Positions 25,388-37,536 of a stretch of DNA of 64,000 nucleotides are shown here, piece by piece. The DNA comes from Scortum barcoo (lineage: Eukaryota > Chordata > Actinopteri > Centrarchiformes > Terapontidae): NCBI GenBank assembly GCA_023238725.1, contig CM041539.1, forward strand, positions 24,020,104 through 24,084,103. Reading direction: 5' to 3'. How positions within the stretch are numbered: position 1 is the first letter of the stretch; each line of letters starts with the position of its first letter. Below the pieces are notes generated by a model. It saw nothing but the letters and a program-made list of their open reading frames with translations. It did no database searches and was not told the DNA's origin. Both the position numbers and the translations under genes were made by a program.

Positions 25388-28300
25388 TTATGGCAGTGGA
25401 GCCCGTGACAAGGCATCTGCCATAACATTGTCTGTTCCTTTAATGTGCTGAATGTCCATATCATAGGCCTGTAAAAACAAAGACCACCTCATCAACCTCT
25501 GATTTGGGCCTTTAACAGACTGTAGAAACGTGAGAGGGTTGTGATCTGTATAGACCACTACGGGGCGGTCTTCCTGCTCCAACATATACCTCAAAATGCT
25601 GCAATGCAAAAATGAGTGCCAGAGCTTCCTTTTCTATAACCGAATAGTTATACTGATAACGATTAAATTTTTTTGAAAAGAAGCTAACTGGTCTCATCAC
25701 CCCCTGGTCATCCTTCTGAAGCAAGACGGCACCTGCTCCAACCTGGCTGGCATCTACCTGGAGCATAAATGCTCGATCAAAACACGGAGCTGCTAAAACA
25801 GGAGAAGAGCACAACAAAGATTTTACATTATCAAAAGCATGTTGACACTCCAAAGACCAAAAGAATTTTTCCTTAGCTTTAAGTAGCTCAGTCAAAGGAA
25901 AAACAACAGTGGAGAAGTTTCTACAGAAACTCCTATAATATCCAACTAAACCTAAAAACTGCTTGAAGTTCTTTTTTTGTTGTAGGTTGTGGATACTGTG
26001 CAATGGCCATAACCTTATCCTGAACTAGAGCCACACGGCCTTGCCCGACCACTCTGCCCAGATACGTCACAGTTGCCCTAGCAAACTCGCACTTTGCGAG
26101 GTTGATAGTTAGTCGTGCCTCAGCTAAATGCTCAAACAGCGCACGGATACGCTTGAAGATGTGAATGCCACGAGTCACTATAAATGACCAAGTCATCTAA
26201 ATAGACTGAACAGCCCTCCAAACCCATCACAACACGATTCATTAGACGTTGAAAAGTTGCCGGAGCGTTTCTCAAACCAAACGGCATCACTGTATATGAA
26301 TACAGACCAGATGGTGTAACAAATGCAGAGACTTCCTGGGCACGCTTAGATAAAGGGACCTGCCAATATCCCTTGAAGCAGATCGAATTTACTCACAAAC
26401 GTAGCAGACCCCACCCGATCTATACAGTCATCCATACGTGGCAAAGGAAAGGAATCTGATTTTGTCACGGCATTAACTTTTCTCATGTCTGTACAGAATC
26501 TTGCCGTTTTGTCTGGCTTCGGCACCAAAATGCAAGGGGAGGCCCAGCTAGATGATGATGGTACAGCAATGTTATTTTCTAGCATGTACGCTACCTCAGA
26601 ATCTAACTGAGTTTTTCAGGCGACATGCGGTAAAACCGCTGTTTAATTGGCTGTGCATCTCCAACATCAATATCATGCACTATCCAATCAGTGCGTGAAG
26701 GAATATCACCAAACAAACAAGTATATTTACGCAACAAATCAGACAGTTCATTCCTTTTGGACTCTGATAAATGAGACAACAACTGATCCAGCTTTGCAAG
26801 CGACTCAGAGTTCTTCAACCGACCAGTCAATAAGCTGTCGTCAGGCTCTGGCACGCCATCTCCTTCATCCACAACAGCGAGTGAATCAACAGTCAAAGCA
26901 GGGCACACGCTATTCCCACTGTCATGAGTAACCCCAGCATCTTTCTCACGCTTATAATATGGTTTCAAAAGGTTAACATGACAGAGCTGTGTTGACTTTT
27001 TCCGTCCTGGTGTTTCTATTAGATAGTTTAGCTCTGAAATCTTTTCTGAGACAGTGTAAGGACCGGTGTACTTGGCCTGAAACGGTGAACTCACAATAGG
27101 CATAAGAGCCAGCACTTGATCCCCCGGACTAAACTCTTGTCGCTCAGTGTGACGATCATAGATCTTTTTCATCCTGTCCTGAGCTACCTGGAGGTTTTCC
27201 CTTTGCCATACGACTTGCCAGAAATAATCGATGTCTAACGCCATTCACAAAGTTGACCAAGTTTTTAGGTGGCTCTGCATTCACACAGTTACCTTTCAGC
27301 AGTGCCAGGGGTCCCCCGCACTGTATGTCCAAACACCAATTCGTTTGGAGCAAAGCCTGTGCTTTCTTGCACCGCCTCTTGCAGCCAACATCAGCCAAGG
27401 AAGACCCTCTTCCCAGTCTCTATCCAACTCAGTGCAATATGCACGCAGGAGAGACTTCAGAGTCTGGTGGAACCTCTCTAAAGCTCCCTGGCTTTGTGCA
27501 TGATAGGCCGATGACTGGTTATGTTTTACCCGCAACAGCTTTAACACTTGTCCAAACATGTGCGATGACAAATTAGACCCCCGGTCGCTCTGAATTATTT
27601 TGGGGATGCCAAACACTGAAATAAATTGAGTTAATGCCTTTACCACTGCTTTTGTGGTTATTGATCCTCAACGGAAAAGCAGCAGGATAACCTGGTGCTC
27701 TGGCACATAACTGTAAGGAGATACTTACAGCCTGATTTAGAGCATGGCAAAGGACCTACACAATCCACAATAAGATGCTCAAATGGCTCATTTATAAGCT
27801 GGAATCGGCTGCAGTGGAGCAGGCTTAATGGTTTGATTTGGCTTTCCAGCTAACTTGGCACACATGACAAGTTTTAATGTAGGATGAAACATCCTTTTTC
27901 AATCGTGGCCAGAAAAAATGCCTCAGAATGTGCAAGTATGTCTTTCTCACACCGAAGTGTCCACTTTCATCATGTGCCACTTTTAGAACGAATGGGCAAA
28001 ACTTTGCTGGCACCACCAATTGGAAAATCACATCTCCAACAAAGTCATTAATCAAAGGAACCCATTTCCTAAACAACAACCCCTTCTGCACAAAGTATCC
28101 AGAGGCTACACTGTCCACCTGAGTTGTAGGCACAACACAATCAAACATTTCCCTTAAAGAGGGATCATTCTGCTGCTCAAACAACAAGTCATCATGAGAC
28201 ACAGACAACGGAAAATCAGACAGAGGTGGCACCTCCAAAACCATATCACCACTCCTGTCAGCTACCTCCTCTAACCTACCCCTTGCACGTGTAACCGCAC

Positions 28301-28718
28301 AGACTGGGAAGACCTCCGGTAATACAGTGGAGCTCTCAGACACAGTGTCAACCGGACCAAGTGTAACCACAGGTGATGGATAAGTGTTAGCCCAAACTCT
28401 GCCACCAGCCAACCCATTTCCCAAAATAAAGTGAACTCCATCAATAGGCAACGCTGGCCGCACCCCTACTGCTACTTCACCCTGTAGCAGCTCACAGTGA
28501 AGAAACACTTTATGTAAGGGAACAGGCAAAATGGTTAACCCCATCCCACGACTCAGGATACGGTCACCGGTGTCAGTCTCTGCCGATAGAGGTAACACAG
28601 AGTCCACCATGTACGAGTCATGGGCCCCTGTGTCCCTCAAGATCTCAATTGGGACCTTCACTTTGCCTCCCACCATTGAAACGAACCCATCTCTGATAAA
28701 AGGCTCATATGCAACCAA
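25388..28718 (-). pseudogene. pol of Gmr1-like Gypsy element (PR-INT-RT-RH), frameshifted, left copy
   Basis: This is the retrotransposon polyprotein read on the minus strand. Protease: LRDTGAHDS near 28620-28637. Integrase: HHCC zinc finger (HDESGHFG...CHVC, about 27855-27985), catalytic core with VDCVGPL, QSDRGSN and ALERFHQ as the D,D,E residues (about 27330-27760), then a GPY/F module (KYTGPYTV, about 27050-27070). Reverse transcriptase begins near 26700 (HDIDVGDAQPIKQRF) and continues through SWASPCILVPKPD and TYLGRVVG to about 26000. RNase H has QVDASQVGAG, EKEALAL, YTDHNPL and DNVMADALSR, with the stop at 25388. Frameshifts break it at several places (around 27650-27825, 27245-27300, 26390, 26160, 25990, 25570). 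The right copy keeps a longer RT frame, so some breaks may be sequencing errors. No chromodomain is seen. Confidence 0.9.
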
Positions 28719-29342
28719 AATATTCGGCCCAACATCAGTAGTAACTACCAGGATCGCCCAACGAACCCAAAAGGGGAACGCCGCTACAGCCTATCCGGGA
28801 AAACTCCTCACCAATCTGCAAACGCTACACACAGGAACTCCCCCTCTGTCACCTGGCAACCTGTTACCAGCCAACAATAACTGTCCAAAAGACTAAACCT
28901 CTTCCTTGCCAACATCACCATAAACCAATACTCAAAAGCAAAACCTATAAACACTTATAAACCACCACATAAGCAAAATAAAACAAAAAACATACTTTGC
29001 CAAACAAGCCAAAATGTGCTGTGTCCTTGCACCTGCAGTCACAAATAACCCAACCAAGTAGATTGTTTACTGCCACTAGAAAACAGCCGACAGCAACTCC
29101 AAACCAACTTTAATGTGTGCCCAACCGGCACCATGCATCCAAATCACAAAACCTGGAACAAAGGAAACCACATACAACCAAACAACTCTATCCGAGTAAG
29201 TTCAAATTTATAATTCCCTTTCAATCGCACTACAACATACCAAATAATGCCACTAGTTCACATGGCTACCAGCTACAAAACATGGGTCAAACAGATCTAC
29301 CAATATTTTAACTAGATGACACAACACAACTGGAACCCAAAT
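28719..29342 (-). other. Retrotransposon leader where gag would be expected
   Basis: Between the primer-binding site and the protease there are only about 620 bp, AT-rich and full of stops on the minus strand. A short CSVCRLV-like stretch near 28800 is not a convincing zinc knuckle. No matrix, capsid or nucleocapsid-like frame is present. Confidence 0.6.
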
Positions 29343-29355
29343 GGACGAGCCCCCA
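29343..29355 (-). other. Primer-binding site, tRNA-Pro type
   Basis: On the minus strand, two bases after the 5' LTR, the sequence TGGGGGCTCGTCC matches the first 13 bases of the proline-tRNA primer-binding site used by many retroelements. Confidence 0.8.
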
Positions 29356-29357
29356 TT

Positions 29358-29770
29358 TGTCACGACCCGGCTCCTAGGCCGTGACAAAAACCGGAGAAAA
29401 CACAGGCTTAACTTAAAATAAAAATATTTATTGTAACCAAAACAACTAAACTGAAGAGAAAAACCACAAGTATGAGATGTGTTTGTCAGTAAATCAGTAA
29501 CGTCCATGTGGATGTGTGTAGGTAAGTTCATGTGCAGTGTTGTGGAGTGGAAAGTAAAACTAGAACCAAAAATGAGACAAACAATGCTGGCGCTGGCTGA
29601 GGAAGAGAGACCGAGCCACAAGAAACAGCAGCTTATATATCCTGTGGGGGATTGGGCCCATCCAGCTGCTCCCAATCTGGATTGGTGCTGCAATCACCTG
29701 TCACTGCACCTCAGAAAGAACAGACGATTGGTTACACCCCACACAGGTACCCTAAGCAGGGGCCGTCACA
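29358..29770 (-). repeat. 5' LTR of the Gypsy element (left copy)
   Basis: 413 bp, TG...CA. On the minus strand it holds a TATATAAG box (29632-29639) as likely promoter and an AATAAA signal (29427-29432) as likely polyadenylation signal, in the correct order for an LTR. It is followed by the TGTC target duplication. Confidence 0.92.
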
Positions 29771-29784
29771 TGTCAACACTCTGT

Positions 29785-30284
29785 NNNNNNNNNNNNNNNN
29801 NNNNNNNNNNNNNNNNNNNNNNNNNNNNNNNNNNNNNNNNNNNNNNNNNNNNNNNNNNNNNNNNNNNNNNNNNNNNNNNNNNNNNNNNNNNNNNNNNNNN
29901 NNNNNNNNNNNNNNNNNNNNNNNNNNNNNNNNNNNNNNNNNNNNNNNNNNNNNNNNNNNNNNNNNNNNNNNNNNNNNNNNNNNNNNNNNNNNNNNNNNNN
30001 NNNNNNNNNNNNNNNNNNNNNNNNNNNNNNNNNNNNNNNNNNNNNNNNNNNNNNNNNNNNNNNNNNNNNNNNNNNNNNNNNNNNNNNNNNNNNNNNNNNN
30101 NNNNNNNNNNNNNNNNNNNNNNNNNNNNNNNNNNNNNNNNNNNNNNNNNNNNNNNNNNNNNNNNNNNNNNNNNNNNNNNNNNNNNNNNNNNNNNNNNNNN
30201 NNNNNNNNNNNNNNNNNNNNNNNNNNNNNNNNNNNNNNNNNNNNNNNNNNNNNNNNNNNNNNNNNNNNNNNNNNNNNNNNNNNN
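29785..30284. other. Assembly gap, exactly 500 N
   Basis: A round-number N run that most likely marks a gap of unknown true length. The left side ends 14 bases after the retrotransposon; the right side starts inside a LINE. Confidence 0.98.
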
Positions 30285-31175
30285 CGGCAGTAAGTCAGAC
30301 CTGTTCTCAGTGCATGTTGGACTCCGGCAGGGCTGCCCTTTTGTCACCGGTCCTGTTCATAATCTTAGACAGGATTTCTAGGCGTAGCCAGGGGCCGGAG
30401 GGAGTCAGGTTTGGGAACCACAGGATTTCATCTCTGCTTTTTGCGGATGATGTTGTCCTGATGGCTTCATCAGGCCAGGACCTTCAGCATGTACTGGAGC
30501 GGTTTGCAGCCGAGTGGCTGGGAGAATCGCACCTCAAATCTGGTATGGTCTCCGACGGAAAGGTGCTCCTTCCAGGGTGAGTGAAGGTCCTGCCCTCGCT
30601 GGAGGAGTCTAATATCTGGTCTGTTCACGAAGTGAGGAAGATCAGCTGTGGAGATTGACAGGCGACTGGTGCACTGGCCCGGATTATCGCGTGTGGTCTA
30701 TACCGCGTGGTGAAGAAGGAGCTGAGCTCGAGCATGAAGCTCTCGACACTGTCAATCATTCCTACCACCTATGCTTCAGAACTTTGGGTAATGACCAAAG
30801 GACAAGATAGCGGATACAAGCAATGAAATTTCTCCCAGGGTGGCTGGCGCTCCCGATAGGGGAATGGAGTGAAGCTTCAGTCCGGTGGGCTGCCCCGGGT
30901 GAGCCAACTGCCACCGCAGAGGAGTCGAACTGGGGTGGCAGGCATTGTTTGGGATGCCTCGCCCCTAGAGGTAATCAGTCCCGCAAGGAGGTTGGGAAGA
31001 CCCAGGACACGCTGGAGAAACTATGTCTCTCGGCTGGCCTGGGAACGGGGTCCCCCCGGAAGAGCTGGAGGAAGTGTCTGGGTGAGGGAAGTCTGGGCAT
31101 GCTCAGACTGCTGCCTCCGCGACCCGGTCCCCGGACCAAAGCGGATGAAGATGATGAAGAAGAAAGAAGAATAAA
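30285..31175 (+). mobile_element. Rex3-like LINE, second copy, 3' part
   Basis: It begins at the gap edge inside reverse transcriptase (SKSDLFSVHVGLRQGCP). It includes the LLFADDVVLMASS box (about 30435-30470) and the same C-terminal basic region as the copy at 10-12 kb. It ends in a GATGAAGATGATGAAGAA-type tail near 31145-31165. It has many small deletions relative to the first copy and is not functional. Confidence 0.85.
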
Positions 31176-32560
31176 AATAAAAAAACGAATCAACAGAAGA
31201 AAGTTCATTTGTTGTTCTAAACTTATTTAGGGTGAATTTTTTTACACACTTTTTATCTCTTCCACAATGTTATTCCTCTCTCCTACAGTGTCCATTACAA
31301 TTACATTCAAACAGAAAATTATACAAATTAGGCGATGACGTCATTTAGCAACTTGTAGCGTCTTTTAGGACAGCCAATACCTACTTCCCTTACTGAGGAG
31401 TTGGCAACACTGCCCAGCCAATGTGCGAATGTAACAGTGTTATTACAGATACAAATTCCTTCAAAATTAACTTCTTTATTTATTTAGTATTCCCACACTT
31501 TATTAGAACGTTTTTTAATTGTTGTATTTACATTGGAAAGAGTTAAAATCCCATTCTTTTCTATCCAAGGCTCATTTTGTTTTGTTGCTATGGTGCCCTG
31601 GCAGGTCGTGGTTGCTATAAAGACCCCTATATTGCTATAGAGTCAGCTTGGCCCCTTTGCCTGCTGACGGTTCTAGCTACGGATGTATGGTGAACAGCTC
31701 CGTGCTTTCTCTCAAATACTAAGTTTTAAATCTGATCTTGTGGGAATCACAGTGGGTAGTATGGGGTATAAATGCTCCTAGTATGTTTTGTGACTGTCTG
31801 TAAATGGTCATTTTGCATATTCAAAGAAAGAATTTAACAGAGCCTGAGATTAAACAAGAATAAACACCTCTGAGAGGTGGAGAGAGCTGAAAGATTCACA
31901 CTAATGGAAGGAGTTAGACACATTTCTGCTGGACAGGTAATTATCACAGTTTCATTTTTGTGTTTGATTTTCTATCAAATTAACCACAAAGCAAAGATGT
32001 CAGTAATTACAGTAACATTAGCTTGTTTACCATCATAAGACTAAATGTTTAGGCTAATGGTTAGGTTTGTTTTATTTAAAATAAAAAAAAAATCTTGCCC
32101 AGGCAGTCATATCAGTTTGATGTTTGTCCTCATAAGTCTTGTACTGCTTATTTAGCACTATCAGGAGACAATTTCTCTTGTCAAACAAACATCTAAGGCA
32201 CAAAGGTGTGGTGGGTCAATGGTAACTGCATACCGTGCAGTTTCATGCAGGAGGTTGGGGATTGCATTGTAATTGTAATTTTACTGAATTTCCCTCCGGG
32301 ATCAATTAAGTCATCTGTCTATCTAATGACAGATATTATTGTAGATTACTTTTCTTGTCAAAAAGATTTGTTCTCCTAGTTTGTTGGCCAGCAGTGTTGA
32401 TATCACAGTAATGCTTGGGCAGCTGCTTTCACGATGTGAAATAATTCAGGACATGGCTTGTCTCGACTAACAACAATAAGGTCTTGTGAATGATGATGGT
32501 AGTGGTGTGTGGATGATGCTTTAAGAATATAAGTTAAATAAGTTATTAAAAGTGTATGTG
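31176..32560. other. Intergenic with short LINE tail
   Basis: No gene recognised. The stretch at about 32265-32325, TTTCCCTCCGGGATCAATTAAG followed by a TCTGTCTATCT run, resembles the 3' terminus and simple tail of fish L2-type LINEs. Confidence 0.45.
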
Positions 32561-33398
32561 TGTTTTAAAAACCAGGTGAGAGAGCAGTGCTAGAACCAAG
32601 AAAAGATCACATAAGGGCAAGAGCGTCTACACAAATATTTAATTATACAAATAAAATCAAAATAAAATCAACAGTAAAGGTCAGTAAAAATGGTGATACC
32701 AAGGGCTGCTAAAAAGGCTAAAACTAAGGGGGATTAAAACTAAGGAGGCCAAGTCCAAATATATGGGCCAAGAGAGTCTTATCTGTGGAGGGGGAGGAAG
32801 GGGGGGGGGGGCAGTACAAGGCCCATCTGTCAGCCGGTGGGGAAGCGCCACTCTGTTTGCTGGTCACTGGGCCTGCCAGACCACCGCTCTCATCTTCCGC
32901 TGGGCTCTGGTCTCGTCACTGAAGAGAAGGAGGAAGACAGCAGTCACTGTACTTTTCTATTCACCACTATTATGTCCCCTCTCATCTAGGGCTGCTACTC
33001 ACACACCAGGGCAAAGTGTGACTCTTCCACCATAGAGTCCTCTTTGCTTGTCAATGCAGTGGCTCTCTGTCCAACGGCAGCTTCTGGCATCGCGTGTCTA
33101 GTTGCAGTTATCGCTCTCCTTCTGCTACAGCTGCTTCCTGTACCTCTCTCATTTCCCCTCCCTGCTTTGTCTCACGCTCAGCCCATTTTACATCCACCTA
33201 ATCACACCCCAACAGGTGTAGCTCATTCCAGCCGTGGGATGTCACATGCAGTTCCGGGTTTTTTCAAATTAAAAGCCCCACATACAACCCCACAGTACTT
33301 AAAAACATGCAGCATGCAATAAAATGGATAAAATACACAAAACCACACACTAAAATCCAAAGCACGTGCAAACAAGACAACTTGGGGTTGCTGTTACA
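32561..33398 (-). repeat. Possible solo LTR or other long repeat
   Basis: The block starts TGTTTTAAAA and ends CTGTTACA. Read on the minus strand it has a GC-richer core and an A/T-rich 3' part containing AATTAAATA-type polyadenylation-like sequence, a layout like fish LTRs. No clear target duplication is visible. A G-run lies at about 32788-32812. The open frames inside show no known domain. Confidence 0.3.
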
Positions 33399-33883
33399 TT
33401 TTTTCCCCCACTTTTACCAGTGCAGGCTAATGTGTCCCATATACTTCAAGTCATTATGCTTAGCTAGTGCACTGTACTGAGTCTATACAACTTTTCAACT
33501 TAATTTCAACATTTGTCTTAGCGCTAATGGTTAGCTTTGTTTTATCTGAAAGTTGTTGAAAATATTTTTGCGAAGTTTCCAGACAGTCATTTCAGTTTGG
33601 CGTTTGTCCTGATATTTATGTGTGTCTGCCGTCTCACAGCTAAATGTTCTCAGAAGTGGTTCACTGCTTATTTAATATTATTGACGACAAATTATTCGTT
33701 TCTTTTATCAAATAATTAAATTCTGTGTGCTCGTTATTTTACTGAACAGATATTACTGTAGATTACTTTTCATGTAGAAAACATTTCATTTCTGCTTGTT
33801 TGTTGATCAGCAGTGCTCACAACAGTAATGTGGCAGCTGATTTCATTATGTGAAATATTAAAATAATTCAGTGAAAATCAGAT

Positions 33884-34440
33884 GAAAACCTGCATGAACC
33901 TATGTACATTTTGTTGTGCAGTTTTTGCATTAATGGACTTTATGGGACTACAGGTTTCTACCCCAAATTCCTCTTTGATCTATTATCATCTTCTCAAGAA
34001 CTCTCATACGAAGGATGCCTTTTGGCTTTTGTCATGTATTCATTTGCTTGCTGTGACTTGTCTATTTTAGCAGTTTTGACCTACGACAGATATCTGGCTA
34101 TATGCCGACCACTGCACTATCACACTTTCATGACTAAGAGGAGGCTCTCTCAGTTGGTATGCTTCTCCTGGCCTTTCTGCATTCTCTCCATCAATGTTGT
34201 GTTGACTTCAAGACTGTGTGCCTCATTTAATCTGTTTAATGACATTTGTAGTAGCAATGCTTTTTGATTTGATGTACATGCGATTTGGCTCCACAGATTT
34301 ACCTCAAAGCCTTCAAAACTTTATTGCTATAGAATTTCTGCTCATTCCTCCTGTTATGAATCCACTTATATATGGATTTAAACTGACTAAAATACGGAAC
34401 AGAATCTGGGTTTTGTTCATGTTGAAAGAACACCTGTGTG
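33884..34440 (+). pseudogene. Olfactory receptor pseudogene
   Basis: This sequence is very similar to the intact receptor at 34947-35891. Homology starts at codon about 51 of that gene (the ENLHEPMYILL region), so the N terminus and TM1 are absent. It retains the TM2-TM3 region and AVLTYDRYLAICRPLHYH. A deletion of about 220-240 bp then joins the end of TM4 to the start of TM6 (the plus strand around 34210), removing TM5 and the second extracellular loop. A 3-base loss near 34022 and a 6-base loss near 34170 add to the damage. TM7 is still readable (IPPVMNPLIYGF). It is a recent tandem duplicate of its neighbour, now dead. Confidence 0.9.
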
Positions 34441-34946
34441 CGATTATAGCCATTTTAAGTAGGAAAATATGTGGGGGTGTCCTAATTTTTTCCTCCATTA
34501 AAATACGCATTGTTGTATGATTGTAGCATGATTATTTTGACCTCTGGTGTTACCTACAAAAGTGACCTATGTAAGTATTTTATTATCTGAAACCACCATC
34601 TGTAGGAGAGCAGAGTTTGTCAGTGTCTTCCAAAAATCGTAACGGCAAAAAGTGTAACTGCACATTCTTTGACAGATGAGCCATAAAATATGATTTTTCA
34701 TGCTGAAAAGATTCATATGCTGGTTGTAATTGCATCTCCACAATTGTTACCGTACTAGTGATGAGCGTGAATTCCCAGTTGCTGTGTTGTCATAGTCACA
34801 GATGTTTTTTTAATAGAAATAGGTATTGAGGGAGACCACAGTCAGAACAGACAGAGCAGCTCAGCCTCTTCCTGTGTAACTATCTACTGTATGTTGTAAC
34901 ATCACACCCATAGAATTTGAAGATTTAAAATTTGTGAAAATTTATC

Positions 34947-35891
34947 ATGATGGATAATGTCTCTGTTGTAAGAATTTTCACTCTTTCAGGGATCAATGAA
35001 ACAATGAATTACAGAATAGCTATCTTTTCACTCACTTTATTGTATTACTGTGTAATTTTATTTGTCAATATCACTGTCATCATGATTATCATCTTAGATG
35101 AAAACCTGCATGAACCTATGTACATTTTGTTGTGCGGTTTTTGCATTAATGGACTTTACGGGACTACAGGTTTCTACCCCAAATTCCTCTTTGATCTGCT
35201 TTCGTCTTCTCAAGAAATCTCATACGAAGGATGCCTTTTACAGGCTTTTGTCATGTACTCATTCGCTTGCTGTGACTTGTCTATTTTAGCAGTTATGGCC
35301 TACGACAGATATCTGGCTATATGCCAACCACTGCACTACCACTCTTTCATGACTAAGAGGAGGCTCTCTCAGTTGGTATGCTTCTCCTGGCTAACACCTT
35401 TCTGCATTCTCTCCATTAGTATTGTACTGACATCTACACTAAAGCTATGTGGTTCAAGAATTCAGAAACTCTTTTGTGTGAACTGGATCATTTTTAAACT
35501 TGCTTGCTCTGACAGTGACATAGTTTCAAATAATATTATTTCACATGCAACAATTGTCATATATGTGTCTCATGGCTTTTTCATAATTTGGACTTATATG
35601 CATCTTATTAGAACTTCTGTGAGATCCAAAGATGACAGGGTAAAGTTTATGCAGACATGTGTGCCTCATTTAGTCTCTTTAATCACATTCCTTGTGGTAA
35701 TAGTTTTTGATTTGATGTACATGCGATTTGGCTCCACAGATTTACCTCAAAGCCTTCAAAACTTTATTGCTTTGGAATTTCTGCTCATTCCTCCTGTCAT
35801 GAATCCACTAATATATGGATTTAAACTGACTAAAATACGCAACAGGATTCTGGGTTTAGTTTATGTTAATAGAAAATCATCTTTATCATGA
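34947..35891 (+). CDS. Olfactory receptor (fish type 1), intact single-exon gene
   Basis: Encodes a 314-residue seven-transmembrane G-protein-coupled receptor that detects odorants at the cilia of olfactory neurons. It has N-glycosylation sites at N4 and N17, EPMYILLCGF at the end of TM2's approach (56-65), and the hallmark MAYDRYLAICQPLHYH at the TM3/loop 2 boundary (117-132). The conserved extracellular cysteines C96 and C187 could form the usual disulfide. KFMQTCVPHL (233-242) begins TM6 and PPVMNPLIYGF (282-292) is the TM7 motif. Length is typical for the family, and the coding sequence is intronless as expected. The start ATG follows an ATCATG ATGG context, and the second Met is an alternative start. 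A pseudogene copy lies 0.5 kb upstream in the same orientation, indicating a local cluster. The exact subfamily and ligand cannot be stated. Confidence 0.93.
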   Translation: MMDNVSVVRIFTLSGINETMNYRIAIFSLTLLYYCVILFVNITVIMIIILDENLHEPMYILLCGFCINGLYGTTGFYPKFLFDLLSSSQEISYEGCLLQAFVMYSFACCDLSILAVMAYDRYLAICQPLHYHSFMTKRRLSQLVCFSWLTPFCILSISIVLTSTLKLCGSRIQKLFCVNWIIFKLACSDSDIVSNNIISHATIVIYVSHGFFIIWTYMHLIRTSVRSKDDRVKFMQTCVPHLVSLITFLVVIVFDLMYMRFGSTDLPQSLQNFIALEFLLIPPVMNPLIYGFKLTKIRNRILGLVYVNRKSSLS

Positions 35892-36989
35892 AGTTCTTCA
35901 ATTCAGTACTATGTGACTCCAATTCACAGTCTTTTTTACATGACAGGACGTACAGGCCTCAATGTTGGCTGACAATGGGCTTAACTTCTGTGTTTTTATT
36001 GAAGATCAAAACAATTTAATGTGCTAAGTATATTTCTGGTATGCTACATGTATGAAAAAAATAACATTTTATCATCGTTTTTGCTTCTCATCCATGTAGA
36101 GCTTTATCAAAAAAACAAAGGAAAACACATTTTCCTTCCCTATAGTAATTTCCCTGCTCCTGATTCTGATTTTCTGCATTGTTTAAATTAGTATAACATA
36201 CACATACTGGACTGTGTATATGAATGAACTGACCCTGAGATGCATTTTTTATGACCTGTTTACTTATAAAATTAACTCTGAAATAGAGCTTTGTTGTTGT
36301 GATGTCTCATCCATCCAGGAATAAACATTTAATTTCTAGCCACATAGCATTGCATTTAAGAGTTTCTGCTTAAAATATGTCATAAGTCATACGTTTTACA
36401 ATCTGAAAAAAAGGATAAAACATTCTGCCAAGTTGAACAAGGCCTATATTCATTTTTGTAGATAAAGTCAGTCAATTAGAATCTGTTTCTTCAAATTTCT
36501 GTCACAGTGATCCATCCTCTGGCTGACTGCTGTTTTAAAACCAGCTTTAAACCCAAAGAGCCTCTTTCTTTATCTGCTTATGTCACCTCTCTGTAGAAGG
36601 TACAGTTTATAGAAACAAAAAGTATAATGTACAAAAAGCCAAAATATTTGCTTCTTGGCAAATATCAATTTGCACACCTTGAAGGATTTGCCCGATTAGG
36701 ATATGGCAGGGCAGGGTAAAATCTATACTAGTTCAGTAGACTTCTGTGAGGTTTAATCCAGTGTGTGGATATATTTTTCACATTGTTTATCCTGCATATG
36801 ACTTAAATATAGTGAGATAAGTACACACAACAACCTAACCTTTCTCTAAAGACTGAGCGAGCAAAAAGACTAAAAACACTTCCCATTAAAAGACAAGCAG
36901 ATGAAATACCAAACTACACTGTATTATACTTAATCTCATATATGTATATGTATGAGGTGCACATATAAGACAAGATATAATGAGCTAAC
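35892..36989. other. Intergenic, nothing recognised
   Basis: AT-rich 3' flank of the receptor gene. No repeat family or gene was recognised. Confidence 0.45.
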
Positions 36990-37531
36990 TGGCTGGACCC
37001 CAAAATGCAGACACAAGAATAGGCAGGCGAGGCAGATAATGAGTGAATAAAAGAGAGCTTTATTTATTGTTCAGGCAGGGGCACTTCGTTAGTTTGTCTC
37101 GGTGGATCCTGGATGTCGAGAGGTTGCTGAAGCACACTGAGGCCAGGGTGAAAGCACACACACAAGGAGGAGCACAGGGACTGAGAGGAGACGAGGAGGC
37201 GCTGGCAGGGAGGTGTGAGTGTTCTGGAAGTCTAGGGAGACGAAGAGAACAGGAGTTAGATTATTCACAGGGAACGGATAAGAAGCACAAAGAGCCACAC
37301 TGATTACAGGTAACGGGCAATCTGGCGAACACTGGAGTGCTTAACCGGTCTTTATGTGTTGGAGAGGTGTAGATGGCTTGTTTGCAGATCAGGGACAGGT
37401 GTGTGATGAGTGCAGATCTGCAGGCAGATGAACTGGGGTAACCTCCTCGACTCCGCTCGGCAACAGACAGACAGATACACACAAGGAAGAGAGAGGGGAA
37501 AACAAAGGGAGAGAACACAGGGACCCTGACA
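36990..37531 (-). repeat. Probable solo LTR
   Basis: About 542 bp, starting TGGCTGGACCCC and ending GGGACCCTGACA. On the minus strand it opens TGTCAGGGTCCC and has an AATAAATAAAG polyadenylation signal (plus strand about 37058-37068) before an end reading GGGGTCCAGCCA. A possible imperfect target duplication CTAAC/CTAAA flanks it (36985-36989 and 37532-37536). No internal retroelement sequence is present, so it is likely the product of LTR-LTR recombination. Confidence 0.55.
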
Positions 37532-37536
37532 CTAAA

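Larger units (their letters stand above)
24689..29770 (-). mobile_element. Ty3/Gypsy-class LTR retrotransposon, Gmr1-like order (left copy, complete ends)
   Basis: The element is bounded by two similar LTRs (24689-25093 and 29358-29770), each TG...CA, and flanked by a 4-bp target duplication TGTC (24685-24688 and 29771-29774). On the minus strand the order is 5' LTR, a primer-binding site matching tRNA-Pro, a non-coding leader of about 600 bp, then pol, a polypurine tract and the 3' LTR. Pol is arranged protease, integrase, reverse transcriptase, RNase H. Standard Gypsy elements have integrase last. This rearranged order is known from Gmr1-like elements. No gag and no env are recognised. Frameshifts make this copy non-functional as assembled. 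The right side abuts the assembly gap. Confidence 0.9.
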